A DNA stretch of 64,000 nucleotides, taken from positions 2,873,501-2,937,500 of the forward strand of contig JAIUCV010000011.1 of NCBI GenBank assembly GCA_026724425.1, in the 5' to 3' direction. This document shows positions 36,937 through 48,442 of this stretch, piece after piece. Both the position numbers and the translations under genes were made by a program. The first letter of the stretch is position 1. Every line of letters starts with the position of its first letter. The notes under the pieces were generated by a model. It did no database searches and was not told the DNA's origin. It was given only the letters and a program-made list of their open reading frames with translations. The stretch is from Erythrophleum ivorense (lineage: Eukaryota; Streptophyta; Magnoliopsida; Fabales; Fabaceae).

Positions 36937-36951
36937 TTGATGCCCCACCTT
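36937..36951. promoter_or_regulatory. Conserved FLA promoter box near -180 (inverted orientation)
   Basis: TTGATGCCCCACCTT, the complement of AAGGTGGGGCATCAA. Confidence 0.55.
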
Positions 36952-37023
36952 GAACTCCTTCCCACATAACAAGATATCATCTGTTCACAAGTCGCAATTT
37001 AAGGTTTTGTAACCAAATCTTTC

Positions 37024-37030
37024 ACCTACC
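37024..37030 (+). promoter_or_regulatory. AC-I element (ACCTACC) of the 37-kb FLA gene
   Basis: An exact ACCTACC about 20 bp upstream of the TATA-like box. In the inverted paralogue (29978-29984) the same position reads TCTACCT, a one-base change. Confidence 0.5.
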
Positions 37031-37050
37031 TGTCATTCTCTCTTATCCTC

Positions 37051-37058
37051 CATAAAAT
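37051..37058 (+). promoter_or_regulatory. TATA-like box of the 37-kb FLA gene
   Basis: CATAAAAT. Expected transcription starts about 30 bp downstream. This puts the in-frame ATG at 37062 outside the mRNA and favours the ATG triplet at 37125. Confidence 0.5.
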
Positions 37059-37124
37059 CCCATGCATCATCAACTACGCATTGCAACTACAACAATTCCT
37101 ATCTTTTCCATTCTTTTTTCCAGA

Positions 37125-37994
37125 ATGATGATGAAGCCATCTCTCTTGTTCTTCTCGCTGGCACTGCTACTGGTTTCCTTCCATTATTCCACCACCACCG
37201 TAGCCCAATCGCCCGCGGTGGCCCCGGTAAAAGCTGCCCCTGTTCCTCCGCCTACTGCCGCCCCAGCAGCCTTAGTACCCGCATTACCACAGTCACCTTC
37301 CGACAACACCCCCGACACCGCCGCCACCGACATCATCGGAATCCTCAGAAAGGCCAAATCGTTCAGCGTCTTCATTCGTCTCCTTAAAATCACCCAACTA
37401 ATCAACCAAATCAATTCGCAGCTCATAACCACAAAATCTGGAGGCTTAACTATTCTAGCACCAGATGACTCTGCCTTTTCAGAACTCAAAGGAGGGTTCC
37501 TCAACTCTCTAAGCGATGGCCAAAAGCTCGAGCTTTTACAGTTTCACATTCTTCCTAACTATGTCTCAAGCTCAAATTTTGACACTCTAACGAACCCGGT
37601 TCGAACCCTGGCCGGAGATAAACCGGGGAGGGTGGACCTTAACGTGACGAGTTATGGTGGCAGTGTGAACATTTCTACGGGGGTGGTGAATACCACAGTG
37701 AGTGGCATTGTGTATACGGATAAGCATCTTGCTATTTATAAGGTGGGCAAGGTGCTTCTTCCTCTTGACTTCTATGCTGCTAATACACCCGCGGCTGCTC
37801 CGGCACTGGCTCCGGCAACTGCGGCGGCAAAGGCGCCTAAAGCTGATAAGGATGAACCATCATCCTCCGACGATTCTACAGATTCATCGCAGGCTGTTCC
37901 CAGTAAGGAGAACTCTGGTGATGTGAGACTAATCAACTTGAATGGAATGTGGGTGTCCCTTGGAGTTGCTTTCACTGCAGTAATGTCAGTATAA
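37125..37994 (+). CDS. Fasciclin-like arabinogalactan protein (FLA), intact, single exon
   Basis: Encodes 289 residues from the ATG triplet (MMMKPSLLFFSLALLL). An in-frame ATG at 37062 would add 21 residues but lies only about 10 bp from the TATA-like box, so it is rejected. Signal peptide to about residue 28 (STTTVAQ). The AGP segment is rich in Pro/Ala (SPAVAPVKAAPVPPP). The FAS1 domain (about 60-210) has H1 LTILAPDDSAF, LLQFHILPNYVS and H2 LAIYKVGKVLLPLDF, with N-glycosylation sites NVT, NIS and NTT. Then come an Ala/Pro stretch, a Ser/Asp-rich stretch and a hydrophobic GPI-type tail (MWVSLGVAFTAVMSV). It is a wall or plasma-membrane glycoprotein of the FLA11/12 type. It is the intact head-to-head partner of the frameshifted copy at 29009-29877, and their FAS1 domains are almost identical. 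Confidence 0.95.
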   Translation: MMMKPSLLFFSLALLLVSFHYSTTTVAQSPAVAPVKAAPVPPPTAAPAALVPALPQSPSDNTPDTAATDIIGILRKAKSFSVFIRLLKITQLINQINSQLITTKSGGLTILAPDDSAFSELKGGFLNSLSDGQKLELLQFHILPNYVSSSNFDTLTNPVRTLAGDKPGRVDLNVTSYGGSVNISTGVVNTTVSGIVYTDKHLAIYKVGKVLLPLDFYAANTPAAAPALAPATAAAKAPKADKDEPSSSDDSTDSSQAVPSKENSGDVRLINLNGMWVSLGVAFTAVMSV

Positions 37995-38026
37995 ACCTGA
38001 ATAGGACCGTAATTTATTTGCCGGGC

Positions 38027-38032
<6 letters not shown>

Positions 38033-38076
<44 letters not shown>
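38033..38076. repeat. (TA)n microsatellite just after the FLA stop
   Basis: 22 TA units beginning 39 bp after the stop codon, so probably in the 3' UTR. Hypervariable in length. Confidence 0.9.
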
Positions 38077-38078
<2 letters not shown>

Positions 38079-39666
38079 TGTTTTTATGTTATATTGAAAG
38101 CGAGAAAGGATGGAGTACTCTTATGTTTATTAGAGTGGATTAGGAAGTAAGTTTTATGAGTTCATCTTCATTTATCTCTATGAATTGATTCTAATAAAAA
38201 GCTCTATGCTACGTTTGCTTTGACAATTTGAATGTATCTTCTGAACAAGTAATTGGCAACATATTCTGATTGGTTGCATTGCATGATAGCAGAAAGATTC
38301 AATATTATGAAAGCCTATTACCATTGGATGAAAGACCCTGCTTAAAATTTTTCGTGCTATTTTTTTTTTTCATAATTTACCAAATGATTTCTCCCACCAA
38401 GAATCTATCTTCTTTGAAGTTCATGCTCAACTGTGCATGCTTGGTTTTTTTGTGTTATATTTATTAGTTGTCAATCATTCTTTGGTTTTTTTTTTTGAAA
38501 TTCAATCCTTGGTTTTTCTATTGTTTTGTCTCTTTTTTCATTTAAAATTTTCTATATTTAATTTTTTTAACAAAACAAACATGATCAATATATATTTAAT
38601 TAAGCAAAAGGTGCATTTATTTATAAAAATGACGCTCAACTTTATTTCAAATTGTTTCTGACTCATTTTTGGGCTAAAGTCATTTATATTTACATAGTTG
38701 TACTTTAATTCATTAAATTAACTTCCCTAGTTATTAGGTCTAAGTACATTGGAGTTTTACCCAAATTTCTCACTATGAATAAAATAATAATATAAAAAAT
38801 TGTTAAAGAAGTAATAATGTGATATTGAACTGTAAAACTATTCATCTTATATTTTTATTAAAAATTTTGATAATAAATACTTAGGTATTATTTGGTATAC
38901 AGGAAATTTATTTTTTTAATATAATGCAAAGACGATGATTTTTATTAATATATTTCAAATTTAAATGTTTAATAAATATATTTTCAAAATGTTAAAAAAA
39001 AATTAAGATACTTACCTATCAGACATCATTTTAAGGACTTTTATCCGCACCTTGTCCTTCCAAATATAGTATAAGAACTAAAATTTTAAATATGATAGCC
39101 TAACACAAGTATCATCACTCTAAAATTAATTCGAACTTAATATCAAGAAATTAGTTATGATCGAAATGAATTGAGTGTATTCCTTACGCCTTAATTCATA
39201 GGATACCAAGTGTGGCACTGCCAATGTAGAATGAGAGCCGTTTGAGAACATTTTTCGCTTTATTTTTGCAGTTTGTGCAACATATAAGGACTGCCCATTG
39301 TTATACTTGATTTGATTCCAGTTTGTGTGATTTTTTAATCTTTGGGTAACACTTTTTGTTTAATTTAAAAGAAAAAAAAAGTTACCGGGTGGAATTGCCA
39401 ATTTGAAGTAATTTATTATTTACATTACAAAATCTGCCATATTTCTTCTGTTATTTTTTTTTAAAGTCCCAAAGTCAGTAATTAAGCTATCGATTGGATG
39501 TAGCACAAGATTGTTTTCCGTTCTTAACCATTTGAAGCAACAAAATCATCAATCATATACAATTAGGAAGCTTGAAATCACACAAAATAGATACCAGAAA
39601 ACAAGAAAATCACGCAAGAGGTGTTTGTTCTAGAAATTTAAAAGCAATCTGGCTATTGAATCTTCC
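38077..39666. other. Spacer between convergent FLA copies
   Basis: No gene recognised. About 39115-39275 repeats 30625-30755. The remainder is AT-rich 3' flank of the two FLA genes that point at each other here. Confidence 0.5.
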
Positions 39667-40511
39667 TCAAGACCATATCGTCGCTACCGCAACTAAGGCA
39701 ACTCCAAGGGACACCAACGTTGTTCCTTGAACGCCAATTAAATTGATAGCGCCAGAGTTACGCTTAGTTGTCTCTACCTCATCTTCTTCGGATGATTCAT
39801 CCTTATCGGCTTTAGGCGCCTTCACAAGAGCCGGCGCCGGCGCCAGAGGCTTAGGCTGAAAGAAATCCAAAGGAAGAAGCACCTTGTCCACATGGTAAAT
39901 CGCAAGCTGTTCATCGGAATACACAATGCCGGTGATCGTGGCATTCACCACACCCGTCGAAATATTCACACTGTTCCCATAAGCCGTCACGTTCAACTGC
40001 AACCGCGTGGGGTTGTCTCCAGCCAGCGTCCGAACAGGGTTCGTCAGAGAATCGAAGTTCGAGCTCGAAACGTAAATGGGGAACACGTGGAACTGTAAAA
40101 GTTCGATCTTTTGATTGTCCTCCAGAGAATTCAGGAACCCTGCTTTGAGTTGCGAAAAGGCACCATCGTCGGGAGCAAGAATGGTTAATCCCCCAGATTT
40201 TGTTGTGATAAGCTGCGAATTGATTTGGTTAATTATTTGGGTTGTTTTCAAAAGACGGATCAGGACACTGAAAGATTTCGCCTTTCTCAGGATTTTGATG
40301 ATGTCGTCGGTGGAAGAATCAGAGGCATCGGAAGAAGGTGATTGGGTAATGTGGGTACTAATGGTTTGGCCGGCGCTAGTGCAGGAGAAGCAGGGGAAGG
40401 CTTTGCTGGGGGTTTAGGGGGTGCAGCAGGTGACTGGGCTAAACTGGTAGAAGAATACAAAGAGAAGAAGAGAAGGAGGAATGAGAAGAAGAAGAAGAAA
40501 GCTTGCTTCAT
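39667..40511 (-). pseudogene. FLA copy with a 1-base frameshift before the FAS1 domain
   Basis: The start is ATG 40511 (MKQAFFFFFSFLLLFF, signal peptide ending SSTSLAQ). The AGP segment (SPAAPPKPPAKPSPASPALA) runs in the first frame, then the frame is lost at a C run (40344-40346: TTACCCAATCACC, where the paralogue pattern predicts TTACCCCAATCACC). From there the frame giving DDIIKILRKAKSFSVLIRL continues without a break to the stop at 39667. The span is 845 nt, one short of a multiple of three; restored it would encode 281 residues. FAS1 motifs are intact (LTILAPDDGAFSQL, LLQFHVFPIYVS, LAIYHVDKVLLPLDFF), as is the GPI-type tail. The promoter keeps TATA, AC-I and both conserved boxes. So this is a very recent pseudogene or an assembly error in a homopolymer. 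Confidence 0.85.
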
Positions 40512-40571
40512 CTTGCTTTTGGCAATGGGTTAGCGAGTGTGCTTGATGAGTGGGAAGTGTGGAGGAGAGTG

Positions 40572-40580
40572 ATTTTATAA
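40572..40580 (-). promoter_or_regulatory. TATA box of the 40-kb FLA copy
   Basis: Minus strand TTATAAAAT, about 65 bp upstream of the ATG. Confidence 0.6.
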
Positions 40581-40598
40581 AGCGTGAATGAGTTGATG

Positions 40599-40605
40599 GG
40601 TAGGT
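40599..40605 (-). promoter_or_regulatory. AC-I element (ACCTACC) of the 40-kb FLA copy
   Basis: Exact ACCTACC on the minus strand about 20 bp upstream of the TATA box. Confidence 0.5.
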
Positions 40606-40676
40606 GAAAGGTTTAGTTATGAGATTGAGGAATAGGTGCAATTTGTGAAGGCATATGTAATTTGCGATGGGAGATT

Positions 40677-40691
40677 AAGGTGGTGCATCAA
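40677..40691. promoter_or_regulatory. Conserved FLA promoter box near -175
   Basis: AAGGTGGTGCATCAA, centred 173 bp upstream of the ATG at 40511. Confidence 0.55.
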
Positions 40692-40832
40692 GGCAGATAA
40701 AGGTAACTGAGAAGGAGATTTGGGTGTTGCAGTTAGCCACTGCTTATATTGCTTGAGAATACGGGCAAAAATGAGTGACTAACTCAGTTGGATGTGAGGG
40801 AGAGCTTTTAAATATAACCGTTAATGGAAATG

Positions 40833-40850
40833 GCGTTGCTTTCACTTGAC
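40833..40850. promoter_or_regulatory. Conserved distal FLA promoter box
   Basis: GCGTTGCTTTCACTTGAC, about 330 bp upstream of the ATG at 40511. It is duplicated at about 45139-45156 in unit B, without an FLA gene. Confidence 0.5.
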
Positions 40851-41377
40851 GTGTGTCTGTTTCATTTTTTTTTTTTTCCCTTTTAATATCAGGAATCCGT
40901 GAAGTCCAGGAGGTGTTCCTCTTCTTCCTTCCCTTTTAACATATTATATCCAAGTCCAAACAAGATAAATAACCAAGGGAAAGACTATGTAATAAAATTA
41001 GCAATATGATGACCAGGGGCTTAAGCAGAGAATACATAATACATATACATGCTTTGGGAGCCTCATTTTGTTTTGGCCCATTTGTTTTCAATCCACCAGG
41101 ACTTTCTGAAGCTGTAAACCAATTATCTTTTTTTATGCTTGTTGGACTGGATCAGTTTTCTCTGTTCATTTGCTAGTTATATTAAAACACACAATGGTGG
41201 AACACCTTGGGCCCAAATTACTCTGCTTCATCCTCTATGACCTCCTTGTTGAAAATCCCATCCTTTGTTTAGCCATTTGTTAGCAACTAATATTTCAAGC
41301 TTTGTTTAATAAACCATATTGATATTGACACTTAATCTCATCTCACTAGTTTTTTTTTTTAAAAGGACTTAGTTTTA

Positions 41378-42195
41378 GGCTATGTTTGGGAGTTTAAGAA
41401 GAAATGGAATTGAACGGACATTAATGGAATATAATGGAATGAAACGAAATGGAGTAAAATTTAACGGAACGTATTGTTGTTTGGGAGTTTTACAGGGAGA
41501 TGGAATGGTTTCATTTAACCATTGTTTAGGAGTTATTATAAAATGAATGGAATGGAATTGATAAAAATTATTTTTTTCCAATGTTATCCTTATAAATTGC
41601 TTTAGATAAAAAGTGTGAATAAATTCTCAAAACTCTTCTCATACTACACAATAACTAGGTAAAAATATATTTCAATAATAATAATGTTTATTTGTACTAT
41701 TATGAACTAGTACAAATGCAGAGACTTATATTTATAGAAGTTTAATTTTAATTTTAATGAAAGATAACTTCTAATAATAAAAGATAAATATATAAAATCT
41801 TAATTCTATTGAAAGTCACATACCTAATCTTAAAATAATTAAAAACTAACAAAAAGATACAAAATATATATTATTACCTTTTTTAGAATTAATATTTTCT
41901 AGAACTAATAATTTTAATATATTTATACTATGATTTTCATAATTTTCTATCAATTAAATAAAGTAAAAAAGTAATCTTGTAATTTAAATATTTAAGTTTG
42001 CCCATTCCATTGTTGACCCCCTAAATTGGGAGGACAAAAAAAATTGAGTTTTAGATGGTTAGAGATAGCTTGAGAAGCCATCTCTTATCATTCCACTTAA
42101 TCCTAACAAAAACTTTTAAACAGTAGTTTAAGTTTTAAATCCATTCCATTCCATCCCACTTCACTTCCCCTTAAATAAAACTCCAAAACATACCC
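41378..42195. mobile_element. PIF/Harbinger-like MITE, element 1
   Basis: Termini are GGCTATGTTTGGGAG on the left and GGGTATGTTTTGGAG read inward from the right. The left flank is TTA (41375-41377) and the right flank is TCA (42196-42198), a probable decayed TTA. A 3-bp TTA duplication is the PIF/Harbinger hallmark. The paralogous site in unit B (about 45677-45679) lacks the insert. Non-coding; rich in GGAATGGAAT text near the ends. Confidence 0.75.
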
Positions 42196-42198
42196 TCA

Positions 42199-42745
42199 GG
42201 GCTCGTTTGGTATGAGGGGTTAGGTTTTGATGGAATAAGAATGGGAAATGGAATGGGAATGGAAAGAAATCTTGTACCCCATAATTATGTTTGGTATGGT
42301 GGAAAAAGAAATAGGAATATTTTTATTTTTTTTATATTTAGTTAGATAAAAATGACATAAAAATAAAATGAGAAGAGAATTAAAAAATTAAAATATTTTT
42401 AATAATTATAAAATATAATAAAATATTTTATTTTTAATTATCAATAATAATAAATAATAATAAAATAACATGTTAATTTAAAAATTTATTTTTAATTTAT
42501 TTTTAATAGAAAAAAAATATTTGACGAAGAATAAAATAATTTTAACTTTTTTCTCCTACTCAATAAAGCTCTCCCCAACTCAGTAAAATTCTCTCTCACT
42601 GCAAAACAAAGGAATGGACTCTCCCATGTTAGTGGGAATGTTGTCTCCCAAGAAAGAGGTCCCCTGCCTACTAAACAGGCTTTTTCTTCAATTCCACTCT
42701 CTTTCCCTCTCCATCACTCAACTCTCCCGCAAACCAAACGAGCCC
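42199..42745. mobile_element. PIF/Harbinger-like MITE, element 2
   Basis: Perfect 12-bp terminal inverted repeats GGGCTCGTTTGG / CCAAACGAGCCC. It is flanked by TCA on the left (shared with element 1) and TTA on the right (42746-42748). It has no transposase. It abuts element 1, so the two inserted one after the other at one target. Confidence 0.8.
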
Positions 42746-45079
42746 TTAGTCTTTTTTTTTTCCTCCAAGAGTAAGATTGACATTGAGACCTTACAATCAT
42801 CTTAGAGTTGGAGTAACTCCAAGACATATGATACTCATAAAATTTTAAAATAGATTTAGTTTATAAAATACAAGTTGAGCAATTTTATTATGAATAAGCA
42901 CCATAACATATAAGTTTATCACATATAAATTTCAATAAAACACATTTTTATATACTCATATTTATTTTCTGTTAATTGAGTCCATCTAATTTTTTATTAA
43001 TATAATTTAAGCTACAAGTTTATCTCTTAACATTAAGGTCTCTTCTGATATTGCAAGAAAAAATAAAAAAGAAAGAAAAACTTTTATATAATATTTATTT
43101 TATCTTTGTAATAATTATTCAATTATTACTTAATATTATCTATAAATTAGTATTCAATCATTAAAAATAAAAGTATTAATATTATTTTTTAAATCATTTT
43201 TTTATTTCTTTTTTATATTTAAATTTCTGTATACCAAAAACAAAATCAGTGCTTACACCTAATTATTCGCATCTTTTGGGAGATATCACACAGCAAAACG
43301 TAATTATTCTGCACCCTTGAGGTCATTCAGTAATGATTTAGGGATCTCTCTTTGACATAAAAGGGATACTACTTATTGGGTTAAAACTTAAAAGCGCTCA
43401 CTAATTCACTTGGCTGTTTGCCTCATGATGAGTCCATCTTTTGCATTAATCAAATGCAATTATTGCAATAACTGTTCTCATAATCTAGTTTAGATAATTA
43501 GTTCACTCTAAATTTTCTCTTTTTTTTCTAATTTAGCCCTAATTAAGATTTAAACAAGAATTATTTAATTTTAGAGTCAACTTTGGTTTTGATTGAGCAA
43601 AGTTCATAAGGTTGAATTTTTTTTTAATGTCTTGTCAATTTTAGAGAAGAGTAGATATAAAGTTTATGAAATTTACTCAATTGATAAGTTTCATTTGAAT
43701 GTGTAGAATCCATTTAAGTAATGGATCTCACAAATTTTATATTTATTTTTCTTTAAAATTAAAAAAGAAAAAAGAAAAAAAGTATCCAAAACTCAAATTT
43801 CATTGGTTCAAAACTTAGCTATGTTATTCAAACATTATTGGAGGCTTGTTAATGGCCTGAATTCTTTCTTCTGCAAGATCTTCAAATGGCTTTATTTTAC
43901 TCATGGAAAATTTTCTTTTTAAGAAAAAATTATACCTAAAGACTACAACTTGATAGAAATTTTACTTAAGGATCTTAAAAACCAAAATTCTTTCAAAGAA
44001 TAAAAGGAATAAATTATTGTTGATACTTTTTAAAGTTAATGTTTATTTTTCTTAAAATCACAACCTAATCTTTATGTTACAATAGTATTTTAGATTTGTT
44101 ATTATTTTGGATAAAAATACATTTGTAACAATGAGAAGATTAAGTTGTACCTTTAATAAATATGAATAGTAATTTTAAAAAAATACAAATAATAACTTGT
44201 TTCTATAGTCATTTAAAAGAATTTTAACTTTTAAAATCTGAAAATAAAATGCTTATTAAATTATGATTCTTAGGTTTTTTTTGTTTCTTGCTGAACTGGG
44301 ACATAACCCTTCTCGGGCTTCGAGAAGCATTTTTGAAAGGAGGAAAATAATTAAAGAATGGGCTAGATGAAAAGTGAAACAAAATTCTACCTTGAATATA
44401 TAAGGAACTCTAGATGCTTCCCATGTTTATTACCTATTTGATTGAATTATGGAACTCTGAAAGATTGATAAGAGTTAGGGGACTCAATTTGGGAACTCAA
44501 ATTATTAGGGAACTACTTTCATTTTTCACTATTTGTTGCAGATGCTATTATAAATGAACTTATTGCTGTCAGGGAGGATAGACTTAATATAGACGCAAGT
44601 GGCTCTTACTTTGTTAGATTTAGTTACGGTATTGCTTTCATTCTTTCTTTCCTTGATGATATTGGGATGTTCATTCTCCAGTTTCTTATGTGTGGAAAAT
44701 ACACTGGAAAGTGAAAGTTCCCAATAATAATAATAAAGATATCCGTATGAAGAGTTTTGCAGCAAAAAATAATTCACATGAAAAGTTCAGGTTCTTAGTG
44801 ATTATATGTTGTTGAACTATTTACTTCTTTTCCTGTTGTATTGTCGTATCGAGAAGGTTTCTCCTTCTCTCTATTCTTGAATGATTGGCCGAAAAATTCA
44901 TTAAACAAAGTGTTAAGTTTCAAGTATGAATAACAAATTAAAAAAATGGATTTTGAGAAGAATATATAAATAAAATTAATTTATAAATCTACCATTTTAA
45001 TACCTTAATATTTTGAGTTTAAGATGTAATATCATTTTAATATCTTGATATTTTGAGTTTAAGATGGAATATCATATTG

Positions 45080-48045
45080 GGACAAATGAGTGAATGGGTG
45101 CGAGGGTGAGCTTTTAAATATACCCGTTAATGGAAATTGCGTTGCTTTCACTTGACATGTGTCTGTTTCATCTTTTTTTATTTTAATATCACGAATCCGT
45201 GGAGTCCAAGAGGCGTTCCTCTCTTTCCTTCCCCCTTAACATGTTATATCCGAGTCCAAACAAGATAGATAACCAAAGGGAAGAACATGTAATAAAATTA
45301 GCAAGATGATGATCATGGGCTTAAGCAGCTAATGCATAATACATATACATGCTTGGGTTGGGAGCCTCATTTTGTTTTCGCCCATTTGTTGTCAATCCAC
45401 CAGGACTTTCTGAAGCTATAAACCAATTATCTTGTTGTATACTTGTTGGACTTGACCAGTTTTAGGTGTTTATTTGCTAATTATATTAACAAACACGGCG
45501 GTGGAACACCCTTGCGCTCAAGTCACTCCGTTTCATCATCTATGACCTGCTTGTTGAAAATCCCATCCTTTGTTTAGCCATTCGTTGTCAAATAATATTT
45601 CTAGCTTTTCTTAATAAACCATATTGATATTGACATTTAATATCATCTCACTCATAAAATAAAAAAGGACTTAGTTTTAAGCTTTTTTTTCCTCCAAGGG
45701 TAAGATTAACGGTGAGACCTTGCAGTCATCGCAGAATAACTGTAGAGCAAGGAGAGCAATTTTATTATGAATAAGCATCATAACATATAAGTTTATCAAA
45801 TATAAATTTCAATAAAACACATTTTTTATATACTTATATTTATTTCTATTAATTGAGTCCATCTATTTTTAAAAAAAATATAAGTCAAGCTGCAAGTTTA
45901 CTCTTTTTGGTCCAAAATGTAAGTCACATAAAAAAAAATTTGGTCCAAAATATAAATCATTTGATAATAATAATAATTATTTTTTATAATACTTTTCATT
46001 CAATGATAACAGTTATATTAAAAATCTCTCATTTAATGGCAACAGTTGTATTGATTATAGGGATAAAATTAAAAAGATATAATAATATTTAAAAAATTTA
46101 TATAAAAATATAATTAATTTTTTTAAAAAATATAAATCTATTAAAAATGATTTATATTTTAAATTAAAAAAATATTCCTTAACGTTAAAATCAGTGCCTA
46201 CGCCTAATTATTCGCATCTTTTGGGGGATATCACACAGCGAAACATGATTAGTCTGCACCCTTGAGGTCATTCAGTAATGATTTAGGGACCTCTCTTTGA
46301 CATAGGGATGCTACTTATTGGGTTAAAACTTAAAAGCGCTTACTGATTCACTTGTTTGCCTATTGATGGGGTTCATCTTTTGCATTAATTAAATGCAATT
46401 ATTGCAGTAACTGTTCTCATAGTTTAGTTTAGATGAGTAGTTCACTTTAAATTTTCTTTTTCTCTTTTTAACCATCGCTCTAATTAAGATTTAAACAATA
46501 ATTATTTAATCTGAGAGTGGTTCAAGAATTATTTAATCTGAGAGTAGTTTTAATCAAACAAAGTTCATGAGGTTGAAATCTCTCTATTTCTTTTCTTTTT
46601 ATTTTTTTGTCAATTATAAAGAGAGATATGCATAAAGTTTATAAAATTTACTTAATTAATAAGACTTATTTGAATGTTTAAAATTCACTTGAGCAATAAA
46701 TTTTATATTTATTTTTTTAAAAATTAAGAAAAAAATAAAAAGAAAAAAATAGAAAAGATTCAAACTCAAAGTTCATTGGTTCAAAACTTAGCTATGTTAT
46801 TTAAACGTTCTTGGAGGCTTGTTAATGGCTAGAATTCTTTCTTTTGCAAGATCTTCAAATGGTTTTATTTCACTCACGGAGTTTTTTTTAAAGAAAAATT
46901 CTACTTAAGAACTACAACTTGGTAGAAATTTTACTTAAAAATTTTAAAAGTCAAAATTTTTTTAAAAATTAAAAGAATAAATTATTACTATTACCTTTCA
47001 AAGTTAACACTCATATTTTTTAAAATTACAATATATATTTTTTGATATTATAATAGTGTTTTATATTTGTTACTATCTTAAATAAAAACATATCTGTAAC
47101 AACAGGAAAATCAAATTATAGTTTTAAGAAATATGAGTAGTAATTTTAAAAAATACTAATAATAATTTATTCATTTGGTTATTTAAAAGAATTTTAATTT
47201 TTATAATCCTTATATACTATTTTTACTAGATTATGATTTTTAGGTAAATTTATTTATTTATTTATTTATTTATTTGTTTATTTATTTTTCGGTTGAAGTG
47301 GAACATAACCCTTTTCGGGCTTAGAGAAGCATTTTTGAAAGGAGCAGAATAATTAAGGGTGCTAGATGAAAAGTGAAACAAACTTCTACCTTGAATATAT
47401 AAGGAACTCTCAATGATTCCCATGTTTATAAATCTATTTGATTGAATTATGGAACCCTGAAAGATTGATAGAGTTAGGGAACTCAAATTATTTGGCAACT
47501 ATTTTCATTTTTCCCTATTTATTGCAGATGCTATTATAAATGAACCTATTGACGTCTGGGAAGATAGACTTAATATAGACGCAAGCGGCTTTTACTTTGT
47601 TAGATTTAGTTATGATACTGCTTTCAATCTTTCTTTCCTTGACGATATTAGGGATATTCATTCTTCAGTTTCTTATGTGTGGAAAATACAATGGAAAGTG
47701 AAAGTTCCCAATTATAACAATAATAAAGATATTCGTACGAAGAGTTTTGCATGAAGGTTTTGCAGCAAAAAATAAAGATATTCACAAGAAAAGTTCAGGT
47801 TCGTAGTGATTATATATTGTTGAACTATTTACTCCTTTTTCTGTTGTATTGTCGTATCGAGAAGGTTTCTCCTTCTCTTTATTCTTGAATGAATGGCCGA
47901 AAAATTCATTAAACAAAGTGTTAAGTTACAAGTATGAATAAAAAAAATTAAAAAAAATAAATTTTGAGAAAAATATATAAATAAAATTGATTTATAAATC
48001 TAACATCTTAATGTTTTGAGTTTGAGATGAAATATCATATCGGGA
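45080..48045. repeat. Tandem duplication, unit B
   Basis: Follows unit A head to tail; ends ATATCATATCGGGAC like unit A. It carries the empty MITE site (CTTAGTTTTAAGC then a T run, near 45670-45688) and an orphan copy of the distal FLA promoter box. No gene recognised. Confidence 0.85.
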
Positions 48046-48442
48046 CGTATATAAAACTTTTATTTTCTCATACTATGTCTTTGACCGCACGGATACATAA
48101 AATTTGTAAAAGAAATAAAATAAAATAAAACAAGAAATGTAGACGTTTTTCTTTCTAATGAACTGAGGGAGAGAGAAGTAAACCTTCAAAAATCGAATAT
48201 AATTCTCACCACAAACTGACTTGATTCAAATTTCAGAAAAAAGAATTGGAAAAGAAAAAAAGAAAAAGGACTTATTTGTAAAGCACTACAAAATGTTGAT
48301 CATTCCCCTTCGATTCAATCCAACCCACCCCATAGAAACTCATACAGCAGCACGACAACATCGGACCCAACGTACTACATAGTACATACACATACACCCA
48401 CTTGCTTCATTCATCATCTTCAACCTCCCATCCTCACAAAAC

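Larger units (their letters stand above)
40757..45079. repeat. Tandem duplication, unit A (with MITE insertion)
   Basis: Direct copy of 45080-48045. It starts inside the distal promoter of the 40-kb FLA copy (GGGCAAAAATGAGTGA) and ends ATATCATATTGGGAC. Without the 1.37-kb MITE insertion at 41378-42745 it is about 2.95 kb, the same as unit B. Shared landmarks include TTTTAAATATA.CCGTTAATGG, GGTAAGATT, ATTCGCATCTTTTGGG, GAAAGATTGATA and TCGTATCGAGAAGG. No gene was recognised inside either unit. Confidence 0.85.

Noticed and set aside
37062..37124. N-terminal extension of the 37-kb FLA from ATG 37062
   Set aside because: The ATG is about 10 bp from the TATA-like box, and the paralogue's equivalent ATG is out of frame. 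The ATG triplet at 37125 gives a normal signal peptide.
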